From DATAOG01 sp963753685 (GTDB lineage: Bacteria; Pseudomonadota; Alphaproteobacteria; Geminicoccales; Geminicoccaceae), in the NCBI GenBank assembly GCA_963753685.1, contig CAVWDE010000011.1, positions 124,001 to 188,000 on the forward strand: a stretch of DNA of 64,000 nt, written 5' to 3'. The notes under the pieces were generated by a model. It searched no databases, was not told the origin of the DNA, and saw only the letters and a program-made list of their open reading frames with translations. Shown here in pieces: positions 57,082 through 64,000 of the stretch (positions are counted from its first letter, which is position 1; every line of letters starts with the position of its first letter). The translations under genes were made by a program, and so were the position numbers.

Positions 57082-58504
57082 GCGCGCGCGCGGGCACGCG
57101 CTCGATCGCATCGACCGCCGCCCGCCAAGCCGCGGCGTAGGTCTCGAGCCCTCGGATCGCCGCCGGCGCGACCGGCCGCAGGTCGAGCTTGGCCGGGCGC
57201 GTGCGCTCGGCCCAACCGACCAGCAACGCGGCGCCCTGCGCGCGTCCGTTGGGCTCGGTCGAGACCGCGACCGGCTGGCCCGGCCGGAGCGCCGCGAGCA
57301 GGGCCGCAAACAGCGGGTTGGCGGCGAAGCTGCCGTCGACGATGACCTGCCCGCGGGCCTCCAGGAGGTCGAGACCGACGCTCGCCATCAGGGCGACATA
57401 GAGGGTGGCGAGCGCGGCCCGGGCCTCGGGCGAGCGCGGCCGCGGGCCGCTGATCCGACCCTTGCCGCCGATGCCGGGATAGGGCCCGCCGCTGCGGGCG
57501 AACGACGGCAGCGCCATGGCCCGCCCGGCGATCAGCGTCTGGACCCCGGCCGCGGTGGGGCGCGCCGCCAGGCCCTCCGGCCCGGCGATCGCGGCATATT
57601 CCCTGGCGCCCACGAACCGCGCGCAGGCAATCGGCCGGCCCAAAAGATCGGTGCCCGAGGAGGTGTCGCGGAGCGGGTCGAGCCGGTCGAGCGGCAGGCT
57701 CGGATTGCAGATGATCGGCCGCGCGCCGCTCGCGATCAGGGCGAAGTCCTCGAGGCCGGCGGCGAGGTAGCGGGCGAGATTGGCGCCGTCGTCCTGGATG
57801 CCGCACAGCACTCGCGTCAGGGCCGGTAGGCCGGTCTTGGCGGCGACCTCGAACTGCAAGGGTCCGAGCACGTCCCAGGCGTTGCGCAAGGGCGGCAGCC
57901 GGTCGCGCCAGCCCTGACCCTCGACCAGGCTCGAGAAGTCGCGCTCGCGCGGGTTCCAGAGCTGGGTCTCGGCGCCGAGCGCGGTCGCCTCGCAGGCGGG
58001 CACGCCGCACAGGCGCCACGCCCAGTACTGCGGCCAGGGCAAAATCCAGCGTGCGCGCGCGAAATCCTCGGCGAACCGCCGGCTCTGCCAGAACAGCTGG
58101 CGGCCGAGCGTGCGCCCGGCCGGGCCGATCGGGCAGCAGCACTCCTCGAACCAGGGCGCCACCTCGGCGTAGGCCGCGGCGATCGCGGCCGGCGGCTCCG
58201 CGTCGTAGTCGAGCACCGGCAGCACCAGCTCGGCATCGCCGACCAGAGCGGCGCTCGCGCCATAGCTGGTCGGCACGATCGCCTCGATCCGGAAGCGCTC
58301 GCCCAGATCCGCGAGCGCCGCCATCAGCCAGCGCCAGAGATGCTCGGTGTCGCAGTGCGGATAGGGCTTGCCCGTGCGCCGGGCGTTGGGGGCCTGGCGC
58401 GACGACCGGATCGCCCCATCCGGTCCGATCGCCAGCAGCTTGACGTCGGTCCTGCCGAGGTCGAGCACAGCCACCACCGCGGGCCTGGACGATGCGGGCG
58501 ACAT
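57038..58504 (-). CDS. FGGY-family carbohydrate kinase
   Basis: 488 residues with the two-domain actin-like fold of sugar kinases: phosphate-1 VVAVLDLGRTDVKLLAIGPD, substrate region QYWAWRLCGVPACEATALGA and LWNPRERDFSS, CGIQDDGANLARYLAAGLED, and the second phosphate/adenosine region GQVIVDGSFAANPLFAALLA. It phosphorylates a sugar such as L-fuculose or L-rhamnulose after uptake and isomerisation; which one is uncertain. ATG 58504. With the reductase and the ABC transporter it forms a sugar-use module. The tail overlaps the reductase gene. Confidence 0.85.
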   Translation of the reverse strand: MSPASSRPAVVAVLDLGRTDVKLLAIGPDGAIRSSRQAPNARRTGKPYPHCDTEHLWRWLMAALADLGERFRIEAIVPTSYGASAALVGDAELVLPVLDYDAEPPAAIAAAYAEVAPWFEECCCPIGPAGRTLGRQLFWQSRRFAEDFARARWILPWPQYWAWRLCGVPACEATALGAETQLWNPRERDFSSLVEGQGWRDRLPPLRNAWDVLGPLQFEVAAKTGLPALTRVLCGIQDDGANLARYLAAGLEDFALIASGARPIICNPSLPLDRLDPLRDTSSGTDLLGRPIACARFVGAREYAAIAGPEGLAARPTAAGVQTLIAGRAMALPSFARSGGPYPGIGGKGRISGPRPRSPEARAALATLYVALMASVGLDLLEARGQVIVDGSFAANPLFAALLAALRPGQPVAVSTEPNGRAQGAALLVGWAERTRPAKLDLRPVAPAAIRGLETYAAAWRAAVDAIERVPARALRASARPGAAGPPA

Positions 58505-58903
58505 GACCGCGGGTGTTATTGAGTCGCGGCCGGCGGCACAAGGCCGAACTCGCGTGATCCCATCTGTCGCGCGCTGGCGCCTCAACCGATCGGCGATGCT
58601 CTCATCCGATGCTGCCGCCATCCTCGTTCCCAACCCTCGGCCGCGCCCGGCCGCCTGGCATGGTCAGGGGCAGCGGGGCTCGGGTCAATTGGCCGGGCAG
58701 GGCGCCAGACTCCCTCCGCACTCGCGCCGGGCGCGCTTTCGAGGCCGCCGGGGTCCGCAACGTCCGCCCCGCATTCCTGGGCGAGAGCGGCTTTTGCAAC
58801 GACCCCTGGCGGCCCGGCCGAGATCGGGCGAGCGCCCGGAGGCGGCATTGTCGACCTGGCCTTCTGCACATCATGATACGCACAGCGGTCACGGGTGCTT
58901 CAG
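58505..58903. other. Intergenic between kinase and purine operon, no gene recognised
   Basis: About 400 bases with open frames on both strands but without family features or ribosome sites. It probably holds the promoter of the kinase gene and, at its right edge, that of purC. Confidence 0.5.
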
Positions 58904-58932
58904 TTGTGTTCGTCACCCGCCTGCGCTATAGA
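58904..58932 (+). promoter_or_regulatory. Candidate purC promoter
   Basis: TTGTGT (58904-58909) and TATAGA (58927-58932) with a 17-base spacer, 44 bases upstream of the purC ATG. Three of six -35 and four of six -10 bases agree with the consensus, and the spacing is ideal. Confidence 0.55.
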
Positions 58933-58976
58933 CGGCGCGCTGACTGATCGCCCGCCGTCGTCCGAGGCCCCGTTGC

Positions 58977-59753
58977 ATGGACCACCGCATGAGCCGCCGC
59001 CGCAAGGTCTACGAAGGCAAGGCCAAGGTCCTGTTCGAGGGCCCGGAGCCGGGCACGCTCATTCAATACTTCAAGGATGACGCGACCGCCTTCAACAATC
59101 AGAAGCGGGGCGTGATCACCGGCAAGGGCGTGCTCAACAACCGGATCTCCGAGCACCTGATGCTGAAGCTGGCGGCGATCGGCATCCCGACCCATTTCAT
59201 GCGCCGGCTCAACATGCGCGAGCAGCTGATCAAGGAGGTCGAGATCATCCCGCTCGAGGTGGTCGTGCGCAACGTGGTCGCGGGCTCGCTCGCGCAACGC
59301 TTCCACATGGAGGAAGGCTCGCCCCTGCCGCGCTCGATCGTCGAGTACTACTACAAGTCCGACGAGCTCGGCGACCCGATGGTCAGCGAGGAGCACATCA
59401 CGGCGTTCGGCTGGGCGAGCTATCAGGACATCGACGAGATCCTCAACCTGTCCTTGCGCATCAACGACTTCCTGACCGGCCTGTTCGCCGGCGTGAGCCT
59501 GCGCCTGATCGACTTCAAGCTCGAGTTCGGCCGGCTCTGGGAGGAGGACGAGATGCGGATCGTGCTGGCCGACGAGATCAGCCCGGACGGCTGCCGCCTG
59601 TGGGATGCCGCGACCAACGAGAAATACGACAAGGATCGCTTCCGGCGCGACCTGGGCCGGGTCGAGGAGGGCTACCAGGAGGTCGCGCGCCGCCTGGGCA
59701 TCCTGCCCGAGGCCGGCCCCCGCGACCTCAAGGGCCCCGAAACGGTCCAATGA
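58977..59753 (+). CDS. purC: SAICAR synthase
   Basis: Purine synthesis step adding aspartate to CAIR with ATP. Motifs: KVYEGKAKVLFEGPEPGTLI, FKDDATAFNNQKRG, PLEVVVRNVVAGSLAQRF, LIDFKLEFGRLWEED and LADEISPDGCRLWD. 258 residues, the normal short bacterial form. ATG 58977; a second ATG at codon 5 is possible. First gene of a pur operon with purS, purQ and, after an inserted trio, purL. Confidence 0.96.
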   Translation: MDHRMSRRRKVYEGKAKVLFEGPEPGTLIQYFKDDATAFNNQKRGVITGKGVLNNRISEHLMLKLAAIGIPTHFMRRLNMREQLIKEVEIIPLEVVVRNVVAGSLAQRFHMEEGSPLPRSIVEYYYKSDELGDPMVSEEHITAFGWASYQDIDEILNLSLRINDFLTGLFAGVSLRLIDFKLEFGRLWEEDEMRIVLADEISPDGCRLWDAATNEKYDKDRFRRDLGRVEEGYQEVARRLGILPEAGPRDLKGPETVQ

Positions 59754-59784
59754 CGCGCACCCGGCCACCCGTCTGCCGGCGGCC

Positions 59785-60027
59785 ATGAAGGCGCGCGTCC
59801 ACGTCCGGCTCAAAGACGGCGTGCTCGATCCGCAGGGGGCTGCGATCGGGCGCGCGCTGGCGCAGCTCGGCTTTGCCGGGATCGGCACCGTCCGCCAGGG
59901 CAAGCTGATCGAGCTCGAGCTCGATCAGAGCGACCCGGCCAAGGCCGCGGCCGACGTCAGGGCGATGTGCGAGCGGCTCCTGGCCAATCCCGTGATCGAG
60001 ACCTATTCGCTGGCCTTCGAGGACTGA
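59785..60027 (+). CDS. purS: Phosphoribosylformylglycinamidine synthase subunit PurS
   Basis: 80-residue scaffolding subunit that joins PurQ to small PurL and helps channel ammonia. MKARVHVRLKDGVLDPQGAA, IGRALAQLGFAGIGTVRQGK and ERLLANPVIETYSLAFED are family hallmarks. ATG 59785, 31 bases after purC. Its presence predicts the small form of PurL, as found in alphaproteobacteria and Firmicutes. Confidence 0.94.
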   Translation: MKARVHVRLKDGVLDPQGAAIGRALAQLGFAGIGTVRQGKLIELELDQSDPAKAAADVRAMCERLLANPVIETYSLAFED

Positions 60028-60052
60028 GCGTCCGACGCTTCGAGGGGGACTC

Positions 60053-60712
60053 TTGCAGGCGGGCGTCATCACCTTCCCGGGCTCGAACTGCGATCGCGAC
60101 GTGGCGGTCGCACTCGCCGCCGCCGGCGCCAAGGTCACGCGGCTCTGGCACGCCGCGACCGAGCTGCCCAAGCTCGATCTGATCGTGCTGCCGGGCGGCT
60201 TCAGCTACGGCGACTATCTGCGCTGCGGCGCGATCGCGGCGCGCGCCCCGGTCATGCCCGAGGTGATCCGGCGCGCCGCTGCCGGCGTCGCCGTGCTGGG
60301 GATCTGCAACGGCTTCCAGATCCTGACCGAGGCCGGGCTGCTGCCGGGGGCGGTGCTGAGCAACGCCGGGCTCAAGTTCATCTGCAGACCGGTCGGGCTC
60401 GAGGTCGCCAGCGCGGCATCCGTGTTCACCGCCGGCTACGCCGCCGGCCAGAGCCTGTCGATCCCGATCGCCCATCACGACGGCTGCTACGTCTGCGCCC
60501 CGGACGACCTCGAACGCCTCGAGGACGAGGACCGGATCGCGTTCCGCTACCTCGACAACCCGAACGGCTCGACCGCCAACGTCGCCGGCATCCTGGGCGC
60601 CGGCCGCAACGTCCTCGGCATGATGCCCCACCCCGAGCGCGCGGCCGACCCCTTGACCGGCGGCACCGACGGCCGGACCATGCTCCGCACCCTGGTCGAG
60701 GCGCTCGGGTGA
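60053..60712 (+). CDS. purQ: Phosphoribosylformylglycinamidine synthase subunit PurQ
   Basis: Class I glutamine amidotransferase subunit delivering ammonia to PurL. Catalytic triad: C85 in GICNGFQIL, and His-x-Glu in MMPHPERA near the end; VLPGGFSYGDYLRCGAIAA is the oxyanion region. 219 residues. TTG start at 60053 behind GAGGGGG; no ATG gives a family-like N-terminus. Intact. The toxin-like gene follows after 49 bases. Confidence 0.95.
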   Translation: MQAGVITFPGSNCDRDVAVALAAAGAKVTRLWHAATELPKLDLIVLPGGFSYGDYLRCGAIAARAPVMPEVIRRAAAGVAVLGICNGFQILTEAGLLPGAVLSNAGLKFICRPVGLEVASAASVFTAGYAAGQSLSIPIAHHDGCYVCAPDDLERLEDEDRIAFRYLDNPNGSTANVAGILGAGRNVLGMMPHPERAADPLTGGTDGRTMLRTLVEALG

Positions 60713-60723
60713 GCCACGGCATC

Positions 60724-60751
60724 TTGACTTCCATAACGAATTCATTATAGC
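60724..60751 (+). promoter_or_regulatory. Promoter with overlapping palindromic operator
   Basis: TTGACT (60724-60729) and TATAGC (60746-60751) are 16 bases apart. The spacer and the first half of the -10 contain ATAACGAATTCATTAT (60733-60748), a 16-base inverted repeat with only the two bases flanking GAATTC unpaired. It is the AT-richest spot in the region. Such a site placed between -35 and -10 would let a dimeric regulator, presumably the XRE protein at 61137, block transcription of the trio. Confidence 0.7.
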
Positions 60752-60761
60752 ACAGGACCGT

Positions 60762-61127
60762 GTGCGGGTGTTCGACGCCGATGTGCAGTTCTATCGGGAA
60801 GGGAGCACGCGCATCGTCTTCGAGGAATTCCAGCGGGTTCAGCGGGCAAGCGCGACGAAAGCAGCGCGCCTTCTGGCCAAGCTCGTGAATGTGGCTCTGG
60901 CGCCGGAGCCCGGCTGGGCCGCCGCTCTCGACCGGTACGATGTGGTTGACGGTCAGCAGGTCTATCTGTTCACGCGCGATCCCTACGGGGTGTTCTATAT
61001 CGTGAATGACGAGAGGGACGCTGACCGCCCTGGTGTCGTCGCATTGCTGTTCGACGACGTGGTTGGCAGTCACCGCCGGCAGTGGCGTCTCGTCGAGCAG
61101 CGCTTGCGCAATCTGCGCAGATCTTAG
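60762..61127 (+). CDS. Toxin-like small protein paired with XRE antitoxin
   Basis: 121 residues, basic, mostly alpha/beta: IVFEEFQRVQRASATKAARL, VDGQQVYLFTRDPYGVFYIV, VALLFDDVVGSHRRQWRLVE and a final QRLRNLRRS. I cannot assign a firm family. The size, basic end and position directly before an XRE antitoxin are those of HigB- or RelE-like toxins. The GTG at 60762 lies about 4 bases after the expected transcription start of the palindromic promoter, so translation may be leaderless or start at a nearby GTG (60768). Less G+C-rich than purQ and purL. Confidence 0.55.
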   Translation: MRVFDADVQFYREGSTRIVFEEFQRVQRASATKAARLLAKLVNVALAPEPGWAAALDRYDVVDGQQVYLFTRDPYGVFYIVNDERDADRPGVVALLFDDVVGSHRRQWRLVEQRLRNLRRS

Positions 61128-61136
61128 GAGTCCGGC

Positions 61137-61511
61137 ATGGCTGCGAACCCAAAGGAGAGGCGCTTGGCGTCGACCGAAGCCGTCACGGTCGATGATCTGT
61201 CGTCCTTCCCGGGCTTCATGGACGATCTGCGGCGCGCCCAGGACGTGGTCGAAGGCGGTCATCTCGCTCGCCGCATGCGCGAGGCCGCCGACCGCGGCCG
61301 CGGCATCAGCCAGCAGGAGCTCGCCCGGCGGCTGGGCGTCTCGCAGGCCCGCATCAGCACGATCGAACGGGGCAACGGCCCCCAGGGGCCGACCTACGAG
61401 CTGCTCAAGCGCATCGCGCGGGCGTGCGGGCTCGTCCTGTCCACCCAGTTCGAGCAGCCGGCCGTGACGCCGGAACTCCACGAGCCCGTGGAATTGCAGG
61501 GCGCGGGATGA
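61137..61511 (+). CDS. XRE-family antitoxin-like regulator
   Basis: 124 residues with an HTH_3 domain in the second half: ISQQELARRLGVSQARISTI, ERGNGPQGPTYELLKRIARA. The N-terminal half (VDDLSSFPGFMDDLRRAQDV) is a helical arm such as HigA antitoxins use for toxin contact. AGGAG overlaps the stop of the toxin-like gene and sits 6 bases before the ATG at 61137. Likely binds the palindrome at 60733-60748. Overlaps the next gene by four bases (ATGA). Confidence 0.8.
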   Translation: MAANPKERRLASTEAVTVDDLSSFPGFMDDLRRAQDVVEGGHLARRMREAADRGRGISQQELARRLGVSQARISTIERGNGPQGPTYELLKRIARACGLVLSTQFEQPAVTPELHEPVELQGAG

Positions 61512-61789
61512 TCTGGCAGGTTCTGTCGGACTCGCTGGGATTTGCCGGCAGCCTGATGATGGTGGCGCCGTATCTGCGTCATCAGCCGCTGCGCGACATG
61601 CGCGATCTGTTCCGAGGCACTCACCTCGCCGATCCGGACGCCCGGGAGGCCGCGAGCAGTTCTGCCGACGCCCTGGAGGCCTCTTTTCACCGCTGGAGCA
61701 GGCGCGACTATCTCATGGTCACCGTTGGCGTGAGCCTGCTCTGCGTCTCGTTCTTCGTAAGCCTGATCCGCTCCTTGGCGAGTGGCTGA
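61508..61789 (+). CDS. Small membrane protein of the inserted trio
   Basis: 93 residues: a hydrophobic N-terminal segment (IWQVLSDSLGFAGSLMMVAP), an acidic middle (FRGTHLADPDAREAASSSAD) and one strong C-terminal membrane helix (YLMVTVGVSLLCVSFFVSLI). I do not recognise the family. ATG 61508 overlaps the XRE stop (ATGA), and its own stop is one base before the purL GTG, so it is translationally linked on both sides. An envelope-anchored third component of the toxin-antitoxin unit is possible. Confidence 0.65.
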   Translation: MIWQVLSDSLGFAGSLMMVAPYLRHQPLRDMRDLFRGTHLADPDAREAASSSADALEASFHRWSRRDYLMVTVGVSLLCVSFFVSLIRSLASG

Positions 61790-61790
61790 A

Positions 61791-64000
61791 GTGAGCGACC
61801 ACCGGATCATGACCGCCGAGCTGGAACCAAGCGTCATCGCCGAGCACGGGCTCTCCGAGGCCGAGTACGCGCGGATCGTCGAGATCCTCGGGCGCGCGCC
61901 GAATCTGGTCGAGCTCGGGATCTTCTCGGTCATGTGGAGCGAGCATTGCTCCTACAAGTCGTCCAGGCACTGGCTCAGGCAGCTGCCGACCGAGGCGCCG
62001 TGGGTGATCTGCGGGCCGGGCGAGAACGCGGGCGTGGTCGACCTCGGGGACGGCATGGCGGCGGTCTTCAAGATCGAGAGCCACAACCACCCGAGCTTCA
62101 TCGAGCCCTACCAGGGGGCGGCAACCGGGGTCGGCGGCATTCTCCGGGATGTCTTCACCATGGGGGCGCGGCCCGTGGCGATCCTCGATTCGCTGCGCTT
62201 CGGCAGCCCGGATCACCCCAAGACCCGGCACCTGGTCGACGGCGTGGTCGCCGGCATCGCGGGCTACGGCAACTGCATCGGCGTGCCCACGGTCGGCGGC
62301 GAGACCACCTTCCATCCCGCCTACAACGGCAACATCCTGGTCAACGCGATGTGCGTGGGCCTCGTACCGAAAGACCAGATCTTCTATGCCCGCGCGTCGG
62401 GCACCGGCAATCCGGTGGTCTACGTCGGCGCCAAGACCGGCCGCGACGGCATCCATGGCGCCACCATGGCGTCCGCCGAGTTCAGCGATACGAGCGAGGC
62501 GCGACGCCCGACCGTCCAGGTCGGCGACCCATTCACCGAGAAGCTGCTGCTGGAAGCCTGCCTGGAGCTGATGCAGACCGATGCGATCGTCGCGATCCAG
62601 GACATGGGCGCCGCCGGCCTGACCTCGTCATCGTTCGAGATGGCGGCGCGCGGCAACACCGGCATCGAGATGGACCTCGACCGGGTGCCGACCCGCGAGA
62701 CCGGCATGACCCCCTACGAGATCCTGCTCTCGGAAAGCCAGGAGCGGATGCTGCTCGTGCTCCGCCAAGGCGCCGAGGCGACCGCGCGCGCCGTGTTCGC
62801 GAAGTGGGACCTGGACTGCGTCACGGTCGGAAGGGTCACGGATACCGGCGCCATGGTGCTGCGCTTTCAGGGCGACGAGGTCGCGCGCATCCCGATCGCC
62901 CCGGTCAGCGGCACATCGCCGGTTTATCGGCGGCCCCATGTCCCAAGCCCCGTGCCGCCGCCCGTGATCGCCCGCGACGTCAATCCGCCGCTTAGGCCCC
63001 GGGCGGCGCTGCTCCGCCTGCTGGGCTGCCCCGACCTCGCCTCCAAGCGCTGGATCTTCGAGCAGTACGACCACATGGTCATGGGCGATACGGTGCAGCG
63101 GCCGGGCGGCGATGCCGCCGTGATCCGGATTCACGGCAGCAACCGCGGCCTGGCGCTGACCACCGACTGCACGCCCCGCTACTGCCTGGCCGACCCCGCG
63201 ACCGGCGGCCGGCAGGCGGTCGCCGAGGCCTGGCGCAACCTCTGCGCGGTCGGCGCCCGGCCGCTCGCGGTCACCGACTGCCTGAACTTCGGCAGCCCCG
63301 AGAACCCGGTCGTCATGGGCCAGTTCACCGGCTGCCTCGAGGGCATGGCGGACGCTTGCCGGGCGCTCGACTTCCCGATCGTGTCCGGCAACGTCTCGTT
63401 CTACAACGAGACCGACGGCCAGGCGATCCTGCCGACGCCGGTGATCGGCGGCCTCGGCCTGATCGAGGACCTCGAGCGCGTCGCCGCGCCCGCCTGGCGG
63501 CGCGCGGGGCTCGCCCTGGTGCTGGTCGGCGAGACCTTCGGCTGGCTCGGCTCCTCGCTCTATCTGCGCGAGGTCTGCGGCCGCGAGGAGGGCGCGCCGC
63601 CGCCGGTCGATCTGGCGACCGAGCGCCGCAACGGCGAGCTGGTGCGCGCCTGGATCGAGGCCGGCGAGGTCGAGGCCTGCCATGACCTTGCCGACGGCGG
63701 CCTCGCGCTGGCGCTCGCCGAGATGGTGCTGGCCTCCGGGATCGGCGCCGACCTGGAAGTGCCGCCGGACTGGGACCACGGCTGGCTGTTCGGCGAGGAC
63801 CAGGGCCGCTACCTGCTGGCGGTTGAGCCCGCGCGTCTTGGGGCGCTGCTGGCGGCGGCCGGGCGCCGGGGCGTGCTGGCGCGCCGGGTCGGGACCACCG
63901 GCGGCGGCGCGTTGACGCTGGCGGGCGGCGATGCCATATCCTTGCACGAGCTCGCCCAGGTGCACGAGGGCTGGCTGCCGGCGCTGATGGGCGCCGCACC
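61791..64000 (+). CDS. purL: Phosphoribosylformylglycinamidine synthase subunit PurL (partial)
   Basis: Small-type PurL, ATP-dependent FGAM synthase using ammonia from PurQ. The frame is open without breaks to the window edge, about 735 residues, so only the last few are missing. Motifs: GIFSVMWSEHCSYKSSRHWL, AVFKIESHNHPSFIEPYQGA, ATGVGGILRDVFTMGARPVA, LDSLRFGSP, GVPTVGGETTFHPAYNGN, VQDMGAAGLTSSSFEMAARG-like AIQDMGAAGLTSSSFEMAA, and the C-terminal VSGNVSFYNETDGQAILPTP. GTG 61791 is preferred because it directly follows the previous stop; an ATG at 61809 is possible. Confidence 0.95.
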   Translation, partial: MSDHRIMTAELEPSVIAEHGLSEAEYARIVEILGRAPNLVELGIFSVMWSEHCSYKSSRHWLRQLPTEAPWVICGPGENAGVVDLGDGMAAVFKIESHNHPSFIEPYQGAATGVGGILRDVFTMGARPVAILDSLRFGSPDHPKTRHLVDGVVAGIAGYGNCIGVPTVGGETTFHPAYNGNILVNAMCVGLVPKDQIFYARASGTGNPVVYVGAKTGRDGIHGATMASAEFSDTSEARRPTVQVGDPFTEKLLLEACLELMQTDAIVAIQDMGAAGLTSSSFEMAARGNTGIEMDLDRVPTRETGMTPYEILLSESQERMLLVLRQGAEATARAVFAKWDLDCVTVGRVTDTGAMVLRFQGDEVARIPIAPVSGTSPVYRRPHVPSPVPPPVIARDVNPPLRPRAALLRLLGCPDLASKRWIFEQYDHMVMGDTVQRPGGDAAVIRIHGSNRGLALTTDCTPRYCLADPATGGRQAVAEAWRNLCAVGARPLAVTDCLNFGSPENPVVMGQFTGCLEGMADACRALDFPIVSGNVSFYNETDGQAILPTPVIGGLGLIEDLERVAAPAWRRAGLALVLVGETFGWLGSSLYLREVCGREEGAPPPVDLATERRNGELVRAWIEAGEVEACHDLADGGLALALAEMVLASGIGADLEVPPDWDHGWLFGEDQGRYLLAVEPARLGALLAAAGRRGVLARRVGTTGGGALTLAGGDAISLHELAQVHEGWLPALMGAA

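Noticed and set aside
57038..58504. Naming the kinase fucK or rhaB
   Set aside because: The FGGY fold is clear, but substrate-deciding residues cannot be judged from sequence alone; only the family is given.
58505..58976. Open frames between the kinase and purC
   Set aside because: Frames on both strands are of similar length with no recognisable motif or ribosome site, as expected by chance in G+C-rich DNA.

Overview
The window is about 70 percent G+C chromosomal DNA of an alphaproteobacterium, most likely a Rhodospirillales or Geminicoccales-type lineage. This rests on the gene neighbourhoods: ligA-recN-bamD-lpxC-ftsZ joined to the division and cell-wall (dcw) cluster, argH-lptM-lysA-DUF4175 (TIGR02302) next to it, a three-part purS/purQ/purL system, and the alphaproteobacterial forms of FtsL and RsmH. 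No rRNA, tRNA, CRISPR array or insertion sequence was found. The only RNA gene seen is the RNase P RNA.

Layout. 1-5.7 kb (+): end of a glycosyltransferase, thrS, infC, an aminopeptidase P and an AhpD-like protein. 5.7-6.6 kb (-): a hicAB toxin-antitoxin remnant and a small PGPGW-type membrane protein. 6.6-11.2 kb (-): ligA, recN, bamD. 11.4-11.8 kb (+): an XRE regulator. 11.8-30.9 kb (-): lpxC and the dcw cluster in transcription order rsmH, ftsL, ftsI, murE, murF, mraY, murD, ftsW, murG, murC, murB, ddl, ftsQ, ftsA, ftsZ, mostly joined by ATGA or GTGA stop/start overlaps and ending at a strong terminator between ftsZ and lpxC. 31.4-38.1 kb (-): rnpB, an amidase, DUF4175 protein, lysA, lptM, argH. 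38.2-42.2 kb (+): TlpA-like thioredoxin, a coiled-coil protein, a SleB hydrolase, and an ECF sigma / anti-sigma / secreted protein set. 42-49.3 kb: quinone reductase, acyltransferase, GlsB, SYLF protein, ydbH-ynbE-ydbL, and a RelE-type toxin-antitoxin pair. 49.4-50.9 kb: a glycine-zipper lipoprotein, an atypical methyltransferase gene and a truncated second copy of the lipoprotein end. 50.9-58.5 kb: sugar ABC transporter (two permeases, binding protein), small lipoprotein and membrane proteins, an aldo/keto reductase and an FGGY sugar kinase. 58.9-64 kb (+): purC-purS-purQ, an inserted toxin-like/XRE/membrane-protein trio, and purL running off the end.

How the parts fit. The central 20 kb makes UDP-MurNAc-pentapeptide (MurB-F, Ddl, MraY, MurG) and the divisome (FtsL, I, W, Q, A, Z). 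LysA and ArgH supply amino-acid steps next door, and LpxC, BamD, LptM and YdbH/YnbE/YdbL are outer-membrane functions. The sugar ABC genes, reductase and kinase look like one carbohydrate uptake and catabolism module with no ATPase in view.

Two cautions. First, at least nine genes, including the essential murE and murF, are broken by single-base insertions or deletions, mostly in G/C runs. This looks more like consensus error in the assembly than decay. Second, the least ordinary biology is the trio inside the purine operon with its palindromic promoter, the methyltransferase bracketed by a partial gene duplication, and a membrane protein with a lipoyl-like domain lacking its lysine.
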